Assembly (NCBI GenBank): GCA_027023305.1
Contig: JALVVR010000047.1
Location: forward strand, 1-64,000
Source of the DNA: Campylobacterales bacterium
GTDB lineage: Bacteria > Campylobacterota > Campylobacteria > Campylobacterales > QNZT01
Direction: 5' to 3'
DNA: 64,000 nucleotides
Below are positions 18,480 to 26,055 of this stretch, piece after piece. The translations under genes and the position numbers were made by a program. The notes beneath the pieces were generated by a model. It did not search any database. It was not told the DNA's origin and saw only the letters and a program-made list of their open reading frames with translations. The stretch's first letter is position 1. Every line of letters begins with the position of its first letter.

Positions 18480-19973
18480 TTAAATTTCCAAAATATCTAG
18501 TATTTCATCTTTATCAATCTTATGCTTTGTATTTTTGTATAGGTTTTCTTCTAGTTTTTGTAAAATCGGCTTTATATTTTGGTTACTAGCAAATGGCAAT
18601 AAGAGGTTATAAAGTTCTTTATCATTTTTTGCTTTTAGGATTTTATTTTCTAGTGGTTTTTGCTCTGTTGATTTTTTTATTTTTAGTTTAAAAAAGAGCA
18701 GGGTTAAAGCTATTCCACTTAAAAGTCCTAGTACATAAAATATAATAGTTTTAAAAGTATCTTGTTTATAGACTATCTTTGTTTTTTCCTTCATGATAGG
18801 GGTAGTTTTTGAGCTAGTTACTATTTTCGGAGTGTCTTTAAAGGTTTGTTTGGGGCTAGATTTTACTTTTATGTTTATAGCTTTTGTCTTGATAGTTATA
18901 GGTTTTTTTTGATACTTGTTGTAGTAGGTAAAAGAGATAGGAGGGATGGTATAGCTTTTATCAGCAACTATGGCTACCTTTTGAGAAAACTCTCCATAGT
19001 AATTTCCCTCTTTTAGATATGTTTTTACCTTTGGCTCATCAGAGTAAATAACAGCATCAGGGATGGAAATATCAAACTTTTTGATGTCGTCTGCATTTCC
19101 TTCACCTAAGATTTTTATTGTTAGATTTACTGGTTTGTTTGCATCAGTTTCTTTTTTATCAACTGTGGCAAAGATTTTAAAATCCCCAAAAACTTCCAAG
19201 CCATTTGGTAGGGGATCTACTTTAAACTTAAGTGGATTTGAAAAAACTTTTTTATATCTCATTGTTTTAAAAAATGAGTTGAAAAATGGGTCATTAAAAG
19301 AGTTTGGCATCTTTTTTTGGACTAGAATCCCTATATTTGCTTTTAGAGGATTTATCGTAAACTCTCCACTTTTTTGAGCAAAAAGAAGATAAGTTTGCTC
19401 TATCACATCCCAATCTCCATCTATATACTCATTTTGGTCTCCAACTTTTTTTATCCAAAAGTTACTGTTTTTAAACTCATCTAAGTATAACTTACTTGCA
19501 GTTGTGGTTACTTTTCTTTTAAATATCACTTTTACAGTTGCACTCTCTCCCACTTTTAGATGAGTTTTATCTGCTTTTAACAAAAGCTCGTAATCTCCAC
19601 CTTTTGTAGAGGTTGGAGTATGTGAAGGATCAAGTAGAGTTATCTTTTTTTCTTTAGTAAACTCTTCTTTGCCATCTACTATCACTTTAAGTTTTGGTAT
19701 CGTAAAAGAGTTGGTTGGGACAATAGTATAAGTTTTAGTTTGTGAGTTTGTAATATTGCCGTTTATGATAGTAGTGCTTGAACCATTTGCTATACCTACT
19801 ATATCAAATCCAGCGATTTGGTTAATATCTGGAAATTTTATATCTTTTCCACTAGCTTTTATAGTTATGTTTAAACTATCTCCTGGATAAAGTGAGAGTT
19901 TATCTGTTTTTAAAGTTACATTTGCACTTAGAGTTAGTACAAAGATTAAAAGACTACCAAGGATTTTCTTCAT
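18480..19973 (-). CDS. batD: BatD-like protein (Oxygen tolerance family)
   Basis: A 497 aa exported membrane protein. Signal peptide (about 1-18), then tandem immunoglobulin-like beta domains (about 20-380) starting VTLKTDKLSLYPGDSLNITIKASG. One transmembrane helix is at about 410-430 (TIIFYVLGLLSGIALTLLFF), and the cytoplasmic tail is Lys-rich. This matches the BatD architecture, in which periplasmic Ig domains pair with the VWA proteins BatA/B. Bat proteins were linked to aerotolerance and periplasmic stress in Bacteroides and Leptospira; the molecular activity is unknown. The start overlaps the end of the TPR gene by 20 bp. Confidence 0.8.
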   Translation of the reverse strand: MKKILGSLLIFVLTLSANVTLKTDKLSLYPGDSLNITIKASGKDIKFPDINQIAGFDIVGIANGSSTTIINGNITNSQTKTYTIVPTNSFTIPKLKVIVDGKEEFTKEKKITLLDPSHTPTSTKGGDYELLLKADKTHLKVGESATVKVIFKRKVTTTASKLYLDEFKNSNFWIKKVGDQNEYIDGDWDVIEQTYLLFAQKSGEFTINPLKANIGILVQKKMPNSFNDPFFNSFFKTMRYKKVFSNPLKFKVDPLPNGLEVFGDFKIFATVDKKETDANKPVNLTIKILGEGNADDIKKFDISIPDAVIYSDEPKVKTYLKEGNYYGEFSQKVAIVADKSYTIPPISFTYYNKYQKKPITIKTKAINIKVKSSPKQTFKDTPKIVTSSKTTPIMKEKTKIVYKQDTFKTIIFYVLGLLSGIALTLLFFKLKIKKSTEQKPLENKILKAKNDKELYNLLLPFASNQNIKPILQKLEENLYKNTKHKIDKDEILDILEI

Positions 19974-20739
19974 GATTTGCTCCTTTATTTTTTTTGTTTA
20001 GAGGAAGAAGTAGAGTATTTACTCCTCTTTTGTTTAGCATTTTTAAGTATTTTCTCTCTTGCATATCTGAGAGAGGTTCTTTTTTTGGTTTTGAAAAACT
20101 TTTATTTTTTTGTTGATTTTTTTTGTTTTTATTATCTTTTTGAGAGTTTTTGTTTTGTTGGTTCTTTTTATCATGAGAGTTTTTCTTTTGTTTTTTATTT
20201 TTATCATGATTGTTGTTTTTTTTGTCATGAGAGTTTTTCTCTTTATTTTTTTTATTGCCTTTATTTTGTTTTTTGTTGTTTTTTTTCTTATTCTTATTCT
20301 TATTCTTCTTGTTTTTATTTTTATTTTTCTTCTTGTTTTGTTTTTGCTTTTTTCTTAAAAGGTCAAGATTGTACTTTGTGTCTTTGTCTTTTTTTAACTT
20401 TAGGGCATCTTCATAAGAGCTTATAGCTTTTTGGATTTGATTAGAGTTGGCATAAGCATTTCCAAGATTATGAAGTTTTTTAAACTCTAGCTTTTTCTCT
20501 TTAATTTTTTTATAAAGCTCTATGGCTTTTTTATAATCTCCACTTTTATAGTAAGAGTTTGCCAAGTCATACTTTGCTTCATCTGTTTTTAGTTTTTTAT
20601 ACTCAGTTATTGCATCTTTATAGTTTTTGTTTTGGTATGCTTCTTGAGCCTTTTTGATATGCCAGAAATCAAAAACTCCTGCATTTAAAAATGATAAAGC
20701 AAGTAAAAATGTTATAATTATTCTCATGATTTTCTCCAA
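19954..20739 (-). CDS. batC: BatC-like TPR protein with Lys/Asn-rich low-complexity domain
   Basis: A 261 aa protein with signal peptide, then three TPR-type helix pairs (about 25-125), e.g. AKYDLANSYYKSGDYKKAIELYKK and LHNLGNAYANSNQIQKAISSYEDAL. Residues about 127-225 are nearly pure K/N/Q/H/D, with NSHDKKN occurring twice. The tail SDMQERKYLKMLNKRGVNTLLLPL resembles the C-terminal motif of Bat TPR proteins. The low-complexity tract comes from runs of AAAAA/AAT codons and is a likely site of slippage. It lies between batB and batD with overlapping ends. It probably serves as a periplasmic scaffold binding the VWA proteins. Confidence 0.78.
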   Translation of the reverse strand: MEKIMRIIITFLLALSFLNAGVFDFWHIKKAQEAYQNKNYKDAITEYKKLKTDEAKYDLANSYYKSGDYKKAIELYKKIKEKKLEFKKLHNLGNAYANSNQIQKAISSYEDALKLKKDKDTKYNLDLLRKKQKQNKKKNKNKNKKNKNKNKKKNNKKQNKGNKKNKEKNSHDKKNNNHDKNKKQKKNSHDKKNQQNKNSQKDNKNKKNQQKNKSFSKPKKEPLSDMQERKYLKMLNKRGVNTLLLPLNKKNKGANHEENPW

Positions 20740-21686
20740 TTTATTGAGAAATTAGCCATAAAAAAGAGTAGGATACTTAAAAGCAGAGGTATATAAAAAA
20801 TCTCTTTATTGTTTTTTATAACCTTTTCTTTTTTAGTAGCAGAGTTTTTAAATCTCTCTCTCATGACGGTTACTAAAGAGTTGATATCATTGTTTTTCAA
20901 ACTGTACTCCTCATAAGCTCCTCCACTTTTTAAAGCCAAATTTTTTATGTTTTCATTTAGTTTTACAACAACTATGTTTCCATTTTTGTCTTTTAAAACT
21001 CCATCATTTGTTTTTATAACTCCACCTTTTTTAGTACCTATCGCATAAATATAAACTTTTAAGTTATGTGCTTTTGCATAATCTATCTCTTTTTGATAAT
21101 CTTTTTTATCTCCTCCATCGCTAAAAAGAAGAACTGCTTTTTTGTTTTTTGTTTTTAACATAGAGTTTGCAGAGGTTAAAAGGTTTAGGATATTTGTTCC
21201 TTTTAAAGAGATAAAGTTTGTTTGCATGTTTTTTACTAAAAACTTTAAACTTGCATAGTCAGTAGTTGGTGGAGCTATCAAAAAAGCTTGTGAAGTAAAT
21301 CCTAAAACCCCAACTCTCGCAGTTTTTAAATCACTTAAAAATTGGTAAAACTTTTGTTTGGCAAAGGTTAGTCTGTTTGGATATATATCAGAGCAGAGCA
21401 TAGAGTTTGAGATATCAAAGCCTACTATTATGTCAAAACTTTTACTGTTTACTTTTATATCTTTTCCCTCTATATATGGTCGAGATAGAGCAGTTATAGC
21501 AAAAATGATAGAAAAAATCAAAAAGTATTCTTTCCAGGTTGATAACTTTTCTATTCCTTTTGGAGCGAGTCTTTGCAAAACTCTCTTTGAGAAATATTTT
21601 TTGTCAAATGAGTACTTTTTAACAAAGAAAAAAAGTATCAGAACAAATGGTATAAATAAAAGTATAAATGGATACTCAAAATTCAT
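20724..21686 (-). CDS. batB: BatB-like von Willebrand factor A domain protein
   Basis: A 320 aa membrane protein. N-terminal TM (about 5-23), second TM (about 53-72), then a VWA domain (about 85-285) whose MIDAS motif is DISNS (91-95) rather than DxSGS. SDGGDKKDYQKE supplies the later metal-site Asp, and a C-terminal TM (about 295-313) closes it. This topology, two N-terminal helices, VWA, one C-terminal helix, is diagnostic for BatA/BatB. It overlaps batA by 4 bp and the TPR gene by 16 bp. Confidence 0.85.
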   Translation of the reverse strand: MNFEYPFILLFIPFVLILFFFVKKYSFDKKYFSKRVLQRLAPKGIEKLSTWKEYFLIFSIIFAITALSRPYIEGKDIKVNSKSFDIIVGFDISNSMLCSDIYPNRLTFAKQKFYQFLSDLKTARVGVLGFTSQAFLIAPPTTDYASLKFLVKNMQTNFISLKGTNILNLLTSANSMLKTKNKKAVLLFSDGGDKKDYQKEIDYAKAHNLKVYIYAIGTKKGGVIKTNDGVLKDKNGNIVVVKLNENIKNLALKSGGAYEEYSLKNNDINSLVTVMRERFKNSATKKEKVIKNNKEIFYIPLLLSILLFFMANFSINWRKS

Positions 21687-22561
21687 CTTTTATTCCTTAT
21701 AAAAAATAGGATTAGTAAAAACAAAATCGCCAAAGTTAGGGGATAAGCAAAGTAGTATGTTTTTAGAGTGTATTTGTCAGTTTTTATCTCACTTTTTTCT
21801 AAGTGATTTATAGTGTTGTAAATCTCTTTTAGTTTAGCAACGGTATCAGCTTCAAAAAACTTTCCACCTGTTTGTTTTGCGATAGTTTTTAAAACATAAG
21901 GATTATAATCTCCTCGGCTTCCTATCCCAATAGTATAAACTTTAACTCCATACTTTTTCGCTCTATCAACTGCTATTTTTAGAGGGATTGTGTTTGCATT
22001 GTCCATTCCATCTGTTAGGAGGATGGCTATCTTGTTTTTTGCATGGCTTGTTTTAAAGATATTTGTACTTAAAAACAAAGCTTCATAGAGAGCTGTTTTT
22101 GTTGTTCCTGCTATTCCTACTTCTATCTTGTCAAGAAGACTTGATATAGCTTTTTTATCGTAAGTAAGTGGAACTGCTACATAGGCAAAATCAGCAAAAA
22201 TTGATAGGGCTATTTTGTCACTTTTTCTCTTTTTTAGAAAGTCTTTTACTATGTTTCTAACTATATCAAACTTTCCATTTTCTCGCATAGAACCACTAAC
22301 ATCCATGATAAGTGAGATTTCATATCCTTTGTTATTGTTTATCACTATTTGATTCTCTTTTATAGGAGAGGCTAGGGCGATAGAGAGCAGGGTAATGGTT
22401 AAAAATTTTAAAATATTTGTTAAAATGGAACTTTTTTTAGTTACGATTTGTAAAAAATCTATCCCACTAAAGTAAAATGATGGTAGTTTTGGTTTGCAAA
22501 ATTTTAGGCATACTAAAAAAGCAAAAGGTAAAAGAAAAGCTAATGGATACTCAAATATCAT
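21683..22561 (-). CDS. batA: BatA-like von Willebrand factor A domain protein
   Basis: A 292 aa membrane protein with the same TM-TM-VWA-TM topology as its neighbour. The MIDAS motif is complete, DVSGSM (87-92), with the T of GTTKTALYEAL and D of LLTDGMDNAN as further metal ligands. It is thought to form a heteromeric periplasm-facing complex with BatB and BatD, energised or assembled by the MoxR ATPase encoded upstream. The gene overlaps the DUF4381 gene by 4 bp. Confidence 0.87.
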   Translation of the reverse strand: MIFEYPLAFLLPFAFLVCLKFCKPKLPSFYFSGIDFLQIVTKKSSILTNILKFLTITLLSIALASPIKENQIVINNNKGYEISLIMDVSGSMRENGKFDIVRNIVKDFLKKRKSDKIALSIFADFAYVAVPLTYDKKAISSLLDKIEVGIAGTTKTALYEALFLSTNIFKTSHAKNKIAILLTDGMDNANTIPLKIAVDRAKKYGVKVYTIGIGSRGDYNPYVLKTIAKQTGGKFFEADTVAKLKEIYNTINHLEKSEIKTDKYTLKTYYFAYPLTLAILFLLILFFIRNKR

Positions 22562-22929
22562 TTTATACCCCCTAAAGCTTTTTGTATCTCTTGTTTTAAC
22601 TCTTTTGTCATGAGAGGGGTATCTTTTTTGTATTTGTATATATTTAGTTTTGAGACTATTTTGTCATATATCTCTTTATCCAAAAACTGCCCAGCCAAAG
22701 TTGTAAAGGTGTAAGCTATCTCTTTATCATTTGAAAAATCAATATTTTTTAATTTTTCTAAGTTTAACTCTCTTGGAGTTGGTTTAGCTCTTCTTTTTCT
22801 TCTTGGTTTGAGCAAAAGATAAAGCAGAACCAAAGCTATCAATACAACAAATGAAATAACACTCAATATAATCAAAGAGTTGTCAGGTATTTGTACGATA
22901 GGTTTTATATCTTTTAATCCCTTTATCAT
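22558..22929 (-). CDS. DUF4381-like single-pass membrane protein of the MoxR/Bat operon
   Basis: A 123 aa protein with one transmembrane helix (about 21-43, LIILSVISFVVLIALVLLYLLL) followed by an Arg/Lys stretch and a cytoplasmic helical domain. The position between DUF58 and batA genes, 4 bp overlaps on both sides, and the general layout match the small DUF4381 proteins found in these operons. Function unknown; likely an accessory subunit linking the VWA proteins to the membrane. Confidence 0.7.
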   Translation of the reverse strand: MIKGLKDIKPIVQIPDNSLIILSVISFVVLIALVLLYLLLKPRRKRRAKPTPRELNLEKLKNIDFSNDKEIAYTFTTLAGQFLDKEIYDKIVSKLNIYKYKKDTPLMTKELKQEIQKALGGIK

Positions 22930-23738
22930 TTGAAAAGTTCCTTTAGTTTTATATATACTTCATCGTTAGTGTATATCTTTTTAAAAGTGATTTTATTTTG
23001 TAAAAAATACTCTTTTAGTTTGTTGTCATGAGAGTTTATGAGGGAGTTATACTTTTGTTTTATCGTTTTATTTATAAAAAACTCTTGTGACTTGTTAGAG
23101 TTAAAATCCCTCAAAGCCAAATCTCCACTAAATTCAAGTTGTTCTTCTAATCTATCTCTTATAACAAGAGCATAAACTTGGTGCTTTTTGTTTATTAGAG
23201 ATAAATCGGGCAGGGATAAGAAATCCCCAACAAGTATGATGATATGACCTCTTTTGTAACTTTTGTTTATAAAGTGAGATAGAGCTTTATAGTCAACATT
23301 TGATTTTGCTTCATGATAAAAAATATTACTAACAATAGAGTCAATCTCTTCTACTTTTTTGATAGGTTTATAAATCTTGCTATCAAATATCACACTTTTA
23401 GTTAAGTCATGATTTTTAACTCCACTAAAAAGAAGATATGCAAAAATTTCACTTGCTACATCGCTTTTAAATCTTTGTGAACCAAAGCTCATAGTTGGGG
23501 TTGGAAGATAGATAAGTGAAATGTTTAACTGTTTATACTCATCATAAGTATTTACTAAAATCTCATCACTTTTTGCAGTAGCTTTCCAGTTTATTCTCCT
23601 TACATCATCTCCCCATTCGTAGGATTTTATATCTCTTAAATCCATACCATCACCTTTAAGGCGAGTGAGGTTTTCACCACTAAGGTTTGAAAAGACTTGC
23701 TTTTTTGCTTTTAGAAGTATTTGTCTTAGTTCATTCAT
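22926..23738 (-). CDS. DUF58 domain protein (MoxR-associated)
   Basis: A 270 aa soluble protein. The hallmark is GDGMDLRDIKSYEWGDDVRRINWKATAKSDEILVNTYDEY (about 29-68), containing the DUF58 core motif R-x-I-N-W-x-x-T. The remainder adopts a VWA-like fold by family knowledge. It lies 9 bp downstream of the MoxR gene and overlaps the next gene by 4 bp. DUF58 proteins are typically partners of MoxR AAA+ ATPases; the exact role is unresolved. Confidence 0.88.
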   Translation of the reverse strand: MNELRQILLKAKKQVFSNLSGENLTRLKGDGMDLRDIKSYEWGDDVRRINWKATAKSDEILVNTYDEYKQLNISLIYLPTPTMSFGSQRFKSDVASEIFAYLLFSGVKNHDLTKSVIFDSKIYKPIKKVEEIDSIVSNIFYHEAKSNVDYKALSHFINKSYKRGHIIILVGDFLSLPDLSLINKKHQVYALVIRDRLEEQLEFSGDLALRDFNSNKSQEFFINKTIKQKYNSLINSHDNKLKEYFLQNKITFKKIYTNDEVYIKLKELFK

Positions 23739-23747
23739 AAGATATCC

Positions 23748-24671
23748 CTAAGGAGCTTTTATCTCTTTTATGATGTCTTGGATTATAGCTTCACTATTTA
23801 TACCTTTTGCTTCTGCCTCATAGTTTAGGATAACTCTATGTTTTAGAACATCAACAGCAACTTTAGCTACATCAAATGGAGTTACATAATCTTTTCCATC
23901 TATATAAGCTCTTGCCCTACTTGCTTTAAATATATCTATGCTTCCTCTTGGACTTGCACCAAAGGTTAGGTTTTTGTTCTCTCTTGAGGCAAATATAATT
24001 TCAAGCATATACTTTGTAAGAGCATCATCAACATGAACGATCTTGCACTCTCTTTTCATAGTTTCTAAATCTTCAAGTGAGGCTACTTGGTTTATCCTAT
24101 CAAACTTGACTTCCTCTTTTGCTATTTTATTTACTATCTCAAACTCTTCATCAAAAGTGTTATAACCAACATTTACTTTCATCATGAACCTATCTAGTTG
24201 AGCTTCTGGTAGATTGTATGCTCCTTCACTCTCAACAGGATTTTGAGTTGCCATAACTAAAAATGGAAGAGATAGTTTAAAGCTTTCATCTCCTATGGTA
24301 ACTTGCTTCTCTTGCATAACTTCAAGTAGAGCTGACTGGACTTTTGCTGGGGCTCTGTTTATCTCATCTGCTAAAAGTAGGTTTGTGAAAACTGGTCCTT
24401 TTTTTACCTCAAAGCTATGTTCTTTTTGATTGTAAATCTGAGTTCCTGTTATATCTGATGGAAGCAAGTCTGGAGTAAACTGGATACGACTAAAGTTTAG
24501 TCCTAGAGAGTGCGAAAGAGCATTTATAGCTGTTGTTTTTGCAACACCTGGAACTCCCTCAACTAAGAGATGTCCATCACTAAGTAGGGCTATTAGCATA
24601 GAGTCTATCAAGTGTTCATGTCCTACGACTATCTTGCTAACTTCATTTTTGATATTTTGTATTTTACTCAT
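23748..24671 (-). CDS. MoxR-family AAA+ ATPase
   Basis: A 307 aa AAA+ chaperone-like ATPase that heads the Bat operon. Walker A is GVPGVAKTT (39-47), Walker B is LLLADEINRAPAK, sensor 1 is ATQNPVESEGAYNLPEAQLDRF, and sensor 2 lies in FGASPRGSI. MoxR proteins help mature or assemble VWA-containing complexes. The start ATG follows AAAGGAGAATT. The upstream gap to the toxin gene is 96 bp and holds a palindrome (24759-24774). Confidence 0.93.
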   Translation of the reverse strand: MSKIQNIKNEVSKIVVGHEHLIDSMLIALLSDGHLLVEGVPGVAKTTAINALSHSLGLNFSRIQFTPDLLPSDITGTQIYNQKEHSFEVKKGPVFTNLLLADEINRAPAKVQSALLEVMQEKQVTIGDESFKLSLPFLVMATQNPVESEGAYNLPEAQLDRFMMKVNVGYNTFDEEFEIVNKIAKEEVKFDRINQVASLEDLETMKRECKIVHVDDALTKYMLEIIFASRENKNLTFGASPRGSIDIFKASRARAYIDGKDYVTPFDVAKVAVDVLKHRVILNYEAEAKGINSEAIIQDIIKEIKAP

Positions 24672-24758
24672 AATTCTCCTTTATGGTGTAAATAAGCTTT
24701 TGAAATATTAATACCTTTAAATAAATGGGGGATTAATAAAAGTTAAATGTTTTATAAA

Positions 24759-24774
24759 TAGCTCTTTTTAGCTA
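24759..24774. repeat. 16-bp palindromic element, downstream copy
   Basis: TAGCTCTTTTTAGCTA: a perfect 5-bp inverted repeat around a 6-bp spacer. It differs at two spacer positions from the element at 25602-25617, so the two copies bracket the toxin-antitoxin pair. This copy overlaps the toxin stop codon and lies between the toxin gene and moxR. It could be an operator or a weak terminator. Confidence 0.4.
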
Positions 24775-25253
24775 AGAAGTAATTCTAATAGTTTGTGAGA
24801 TATTCTAAAACTAACTTCTTTTAAGTCTGTAACAATCTCTACTATCTCATCGTTAGAAAGATATCCTCTTTTTTTATAAACTAAAAGTATTCCAACTAAA
24901 CCAATAGTATCTAATCCAAAAGAAAGAGCTAGCTTTTTACCTTTTTTCTCATCTATGATAAGAGGTAAATTTTTCTCTTTCGCTAGTACTATAGATTCTG
25001 ATTCTCCTAAATCTAAACGGATTAGTAATTCTTTTACTTTTTTACTATTTTTTACTTCATTGATTAGCACTTTTGAGAGAGAAATATGCTTATCTAAAAC
25101 TTTTTTAGCACTTTTTAGAACACTTACTTCACTATAAACAGAGGGAGCTATCATGATGGTATCTGAAAATCTAAAAAGAAGTTCAAATCTATCTATATTT
25201 ATCAAAGAGATAAGAGTGGTACTGTCTGAGATAACAATAGAGTTTAAAGCCAC
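24768..25253 (-). CDS. DUF3368-type PIN-domain toxin
   Basis: A 161 aa PIN-fold ribonuclease-like protein. Acidic residues fall where PIN enzymes need them: D10 in VISDSTTLISL, the Glu in APSVYSEV, D and E in RLDLGESESIVLA, and D in PLIIDEKKGKKLA. The C-terminus (GLDTIGLVGILLVYKKRGYLSNDE) matches the DUF3368 subgroup. The start overlaps the antitoxin gene by 10 bp. By family it would be a VapC-like RNase held in check by the preceding protein; the target RNA is unknown. Confidence 0.78.
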   Translation of the reverse strand: MALNSIVISDSTTLISLINIDRFELLFRFSDTIMIAPSVYSEVSVLKSAKKVLDKHISLSKVLINEVKNSKKVKELLIRLDLGESESIVLAKEKNLPLIIDEKKGKKLALSFGLDTIGLVGILLVYKKRGYLSNDEIVEIVTDLKEVSFRISHKLLELLLS

Positions 25254-25567
25254 TTATCAGCCTCTGATTTGATACTTTGTATGTCATCTTCTATCCAACT
25301 GATATTAAGAGTATTGAGCAGACTCATAGCTTCCTTTTTTGGTATCTCTAGCATTTCAGCCATTTTACCAAGGGAGATAATATCCATTTTATAAAGTTCT
25401 ATAGCCACTGCTTTTTTTAAGCCAATAGAAAATATATCATCATTTATAGGAAGTGTTATTCCAATAGGTTTTCCATGTCTTGTAACAAATACACTACTAC
25501 CCTCATCAAGATATTTTGTCATAGATGATGGATTATTTTTCAAATCTCTTATAGCTACAGTTTGCAT
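25244..25567 (-). CDS. Hybrid antitoxin: Phd/YefM-like N-terminus with UPF0175-like C-terminus
   Basis: A 107 aa antitoxin. Residues 1-45 (MQTVAIRDLKNNPSSMTKYL...VFVTRHGKPIGITLPI) are a Phd/YefM DNA-binding fold. Residues about 50-95 (AVAIELYKMDIISLGKMAEM...) resemble the UPF0175 family usually paired with DUF3368 toxins. The last 12 residues probably bind the PIN toxin. It is transcribed from a TATAAT promoter with an adjacent palindrome, consistent with autorepression. It overlaps the toxin start by 10 bp. Confidence 0.75.
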   Translation of the reverse strand: MQTVAIRDLKNNPSSMTKYLDEGSSVFVTRHGKPIGITLPINDDIFSIGLKKAVAIELYKMDIISLGKMAEMLEIPKKEAMSLLNTLNISWIEDDIQSIKSEADKWL

Positions 25568-25597
25568 GTTAATCCTTTTGATACGATTTGTAGGAAT

Positions 25598-25617
25598 ATT
25601 ATAGCTTATTTTAGCTA
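25598..25617 (-). promoter_or_regulatory. Promoter and candidate operator of the antitoxin-toxin pair
   Basis: On the minus strand TATAAT (25598-25603) lies 31 bp before the antitoxin ATG. The palindrome TAGCTTATTTTAGCTA (25602-25617) overlaps the upstream edge of this -10 box. That is where an autoregulating antitoxin would bind. A near copy lies at 24759-24774. Confidence 0.45.
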
Positions 25618-25639
25618 AAAATAGAAATGAGTGGGATAG

Positions 25640-25720
25640 GTGACCTTAAGTAAAAAACTTTTACTTGATACAAATCTTATTGCTTTTTTATTACCAAACA
25701 GCCATAGTACAGTTATCTAG
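25640..25720 (+). pseudogene. Fragment of a PIN-domain toxin N-terminus, inverted relative to the rest of the locus
   Basis: A short plus-strand frame reads TLSKKLLLDTNLIAFLLPN and then stops at TAG 25718-25720. The KLLLDTNLIAFLL segment has the hallmark N-terminal PIN strand with catalytic Asp. From about 25691 onward the same DNA encodes, on the opposite strand, the C-terminus of a PIN toxin. The toxin head and tail therefore lie head to head, as if an inversion broke the gene. GTG at 25640 is preceded by a weak GTGGGATAG, but no functional product is expected. Confidence 0.5.
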
Positions 25721-25983
25721 TATTTTTTTATCGCGACTTAGTAATTGACTACTGTTAGATATGGCATTTGCTACAATCAACCAATCCATACTTATAAAAT
25801 CATCACTATTCCCTATAACTACATCTTTATGAGGGATAAGTCTATCTAGTTTTTTTCTTTTTTTAGGGGAATCACTTTAAATATATGAGCATTTCTGTTT
25901 ATCTCCAAGACTTTTCCTGTATCTAACAAAGTATCCAAAAGATTAAAAAGGTTTTTTCTAAAATCAGTTGGTGTTACTGTCAT
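25691..25983 (-). pseudogene. Decayed Phd/VapB antitoxin (frameshifted) joined to a PIN toxin C-terminus
   Basis: From ATG 25983 the frame gives MTVTPTDFRKNLFNLLDTLL... to KVIPLKKEKN and stops at TAG 25846-25848. That is a Phd/YefM-like N-terminus. A one-base shift at two 7-A runs (about 25850-25864) restores a frame reading KLDRLIPHKDVVIGNSDDF, typical of the antitoxin C-terminus. This runs without a stop into LIVANAISNSSQLLSRDKK and ends MAVW at TAA 25691-25693, typical of a VapC C-terminal end. The antitoxin tail and toxin tail are thus fused with the middle of the toxin missing. The locus is a dead vapBC remnant. Confidence 0.7.
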
Positions 25984-26055
25984 GATATACTCCTTTTTAG
26001 TGGTTTTACTTGAGTATAGCCAAAATGATGTACATTGTTAAATATTAGGTGTACA

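Noticed and set aside
20110-20358. Plus-strand open frame encoding an extremely hydrophobic peptide opposite the BatC-like gene
   Set aside because: It is the mirror of AAA/AAT-rich Lys/Asn codons (TTT/ATT), so a hydrophobic frame is an automatic by-product; no ribosome-binding site.
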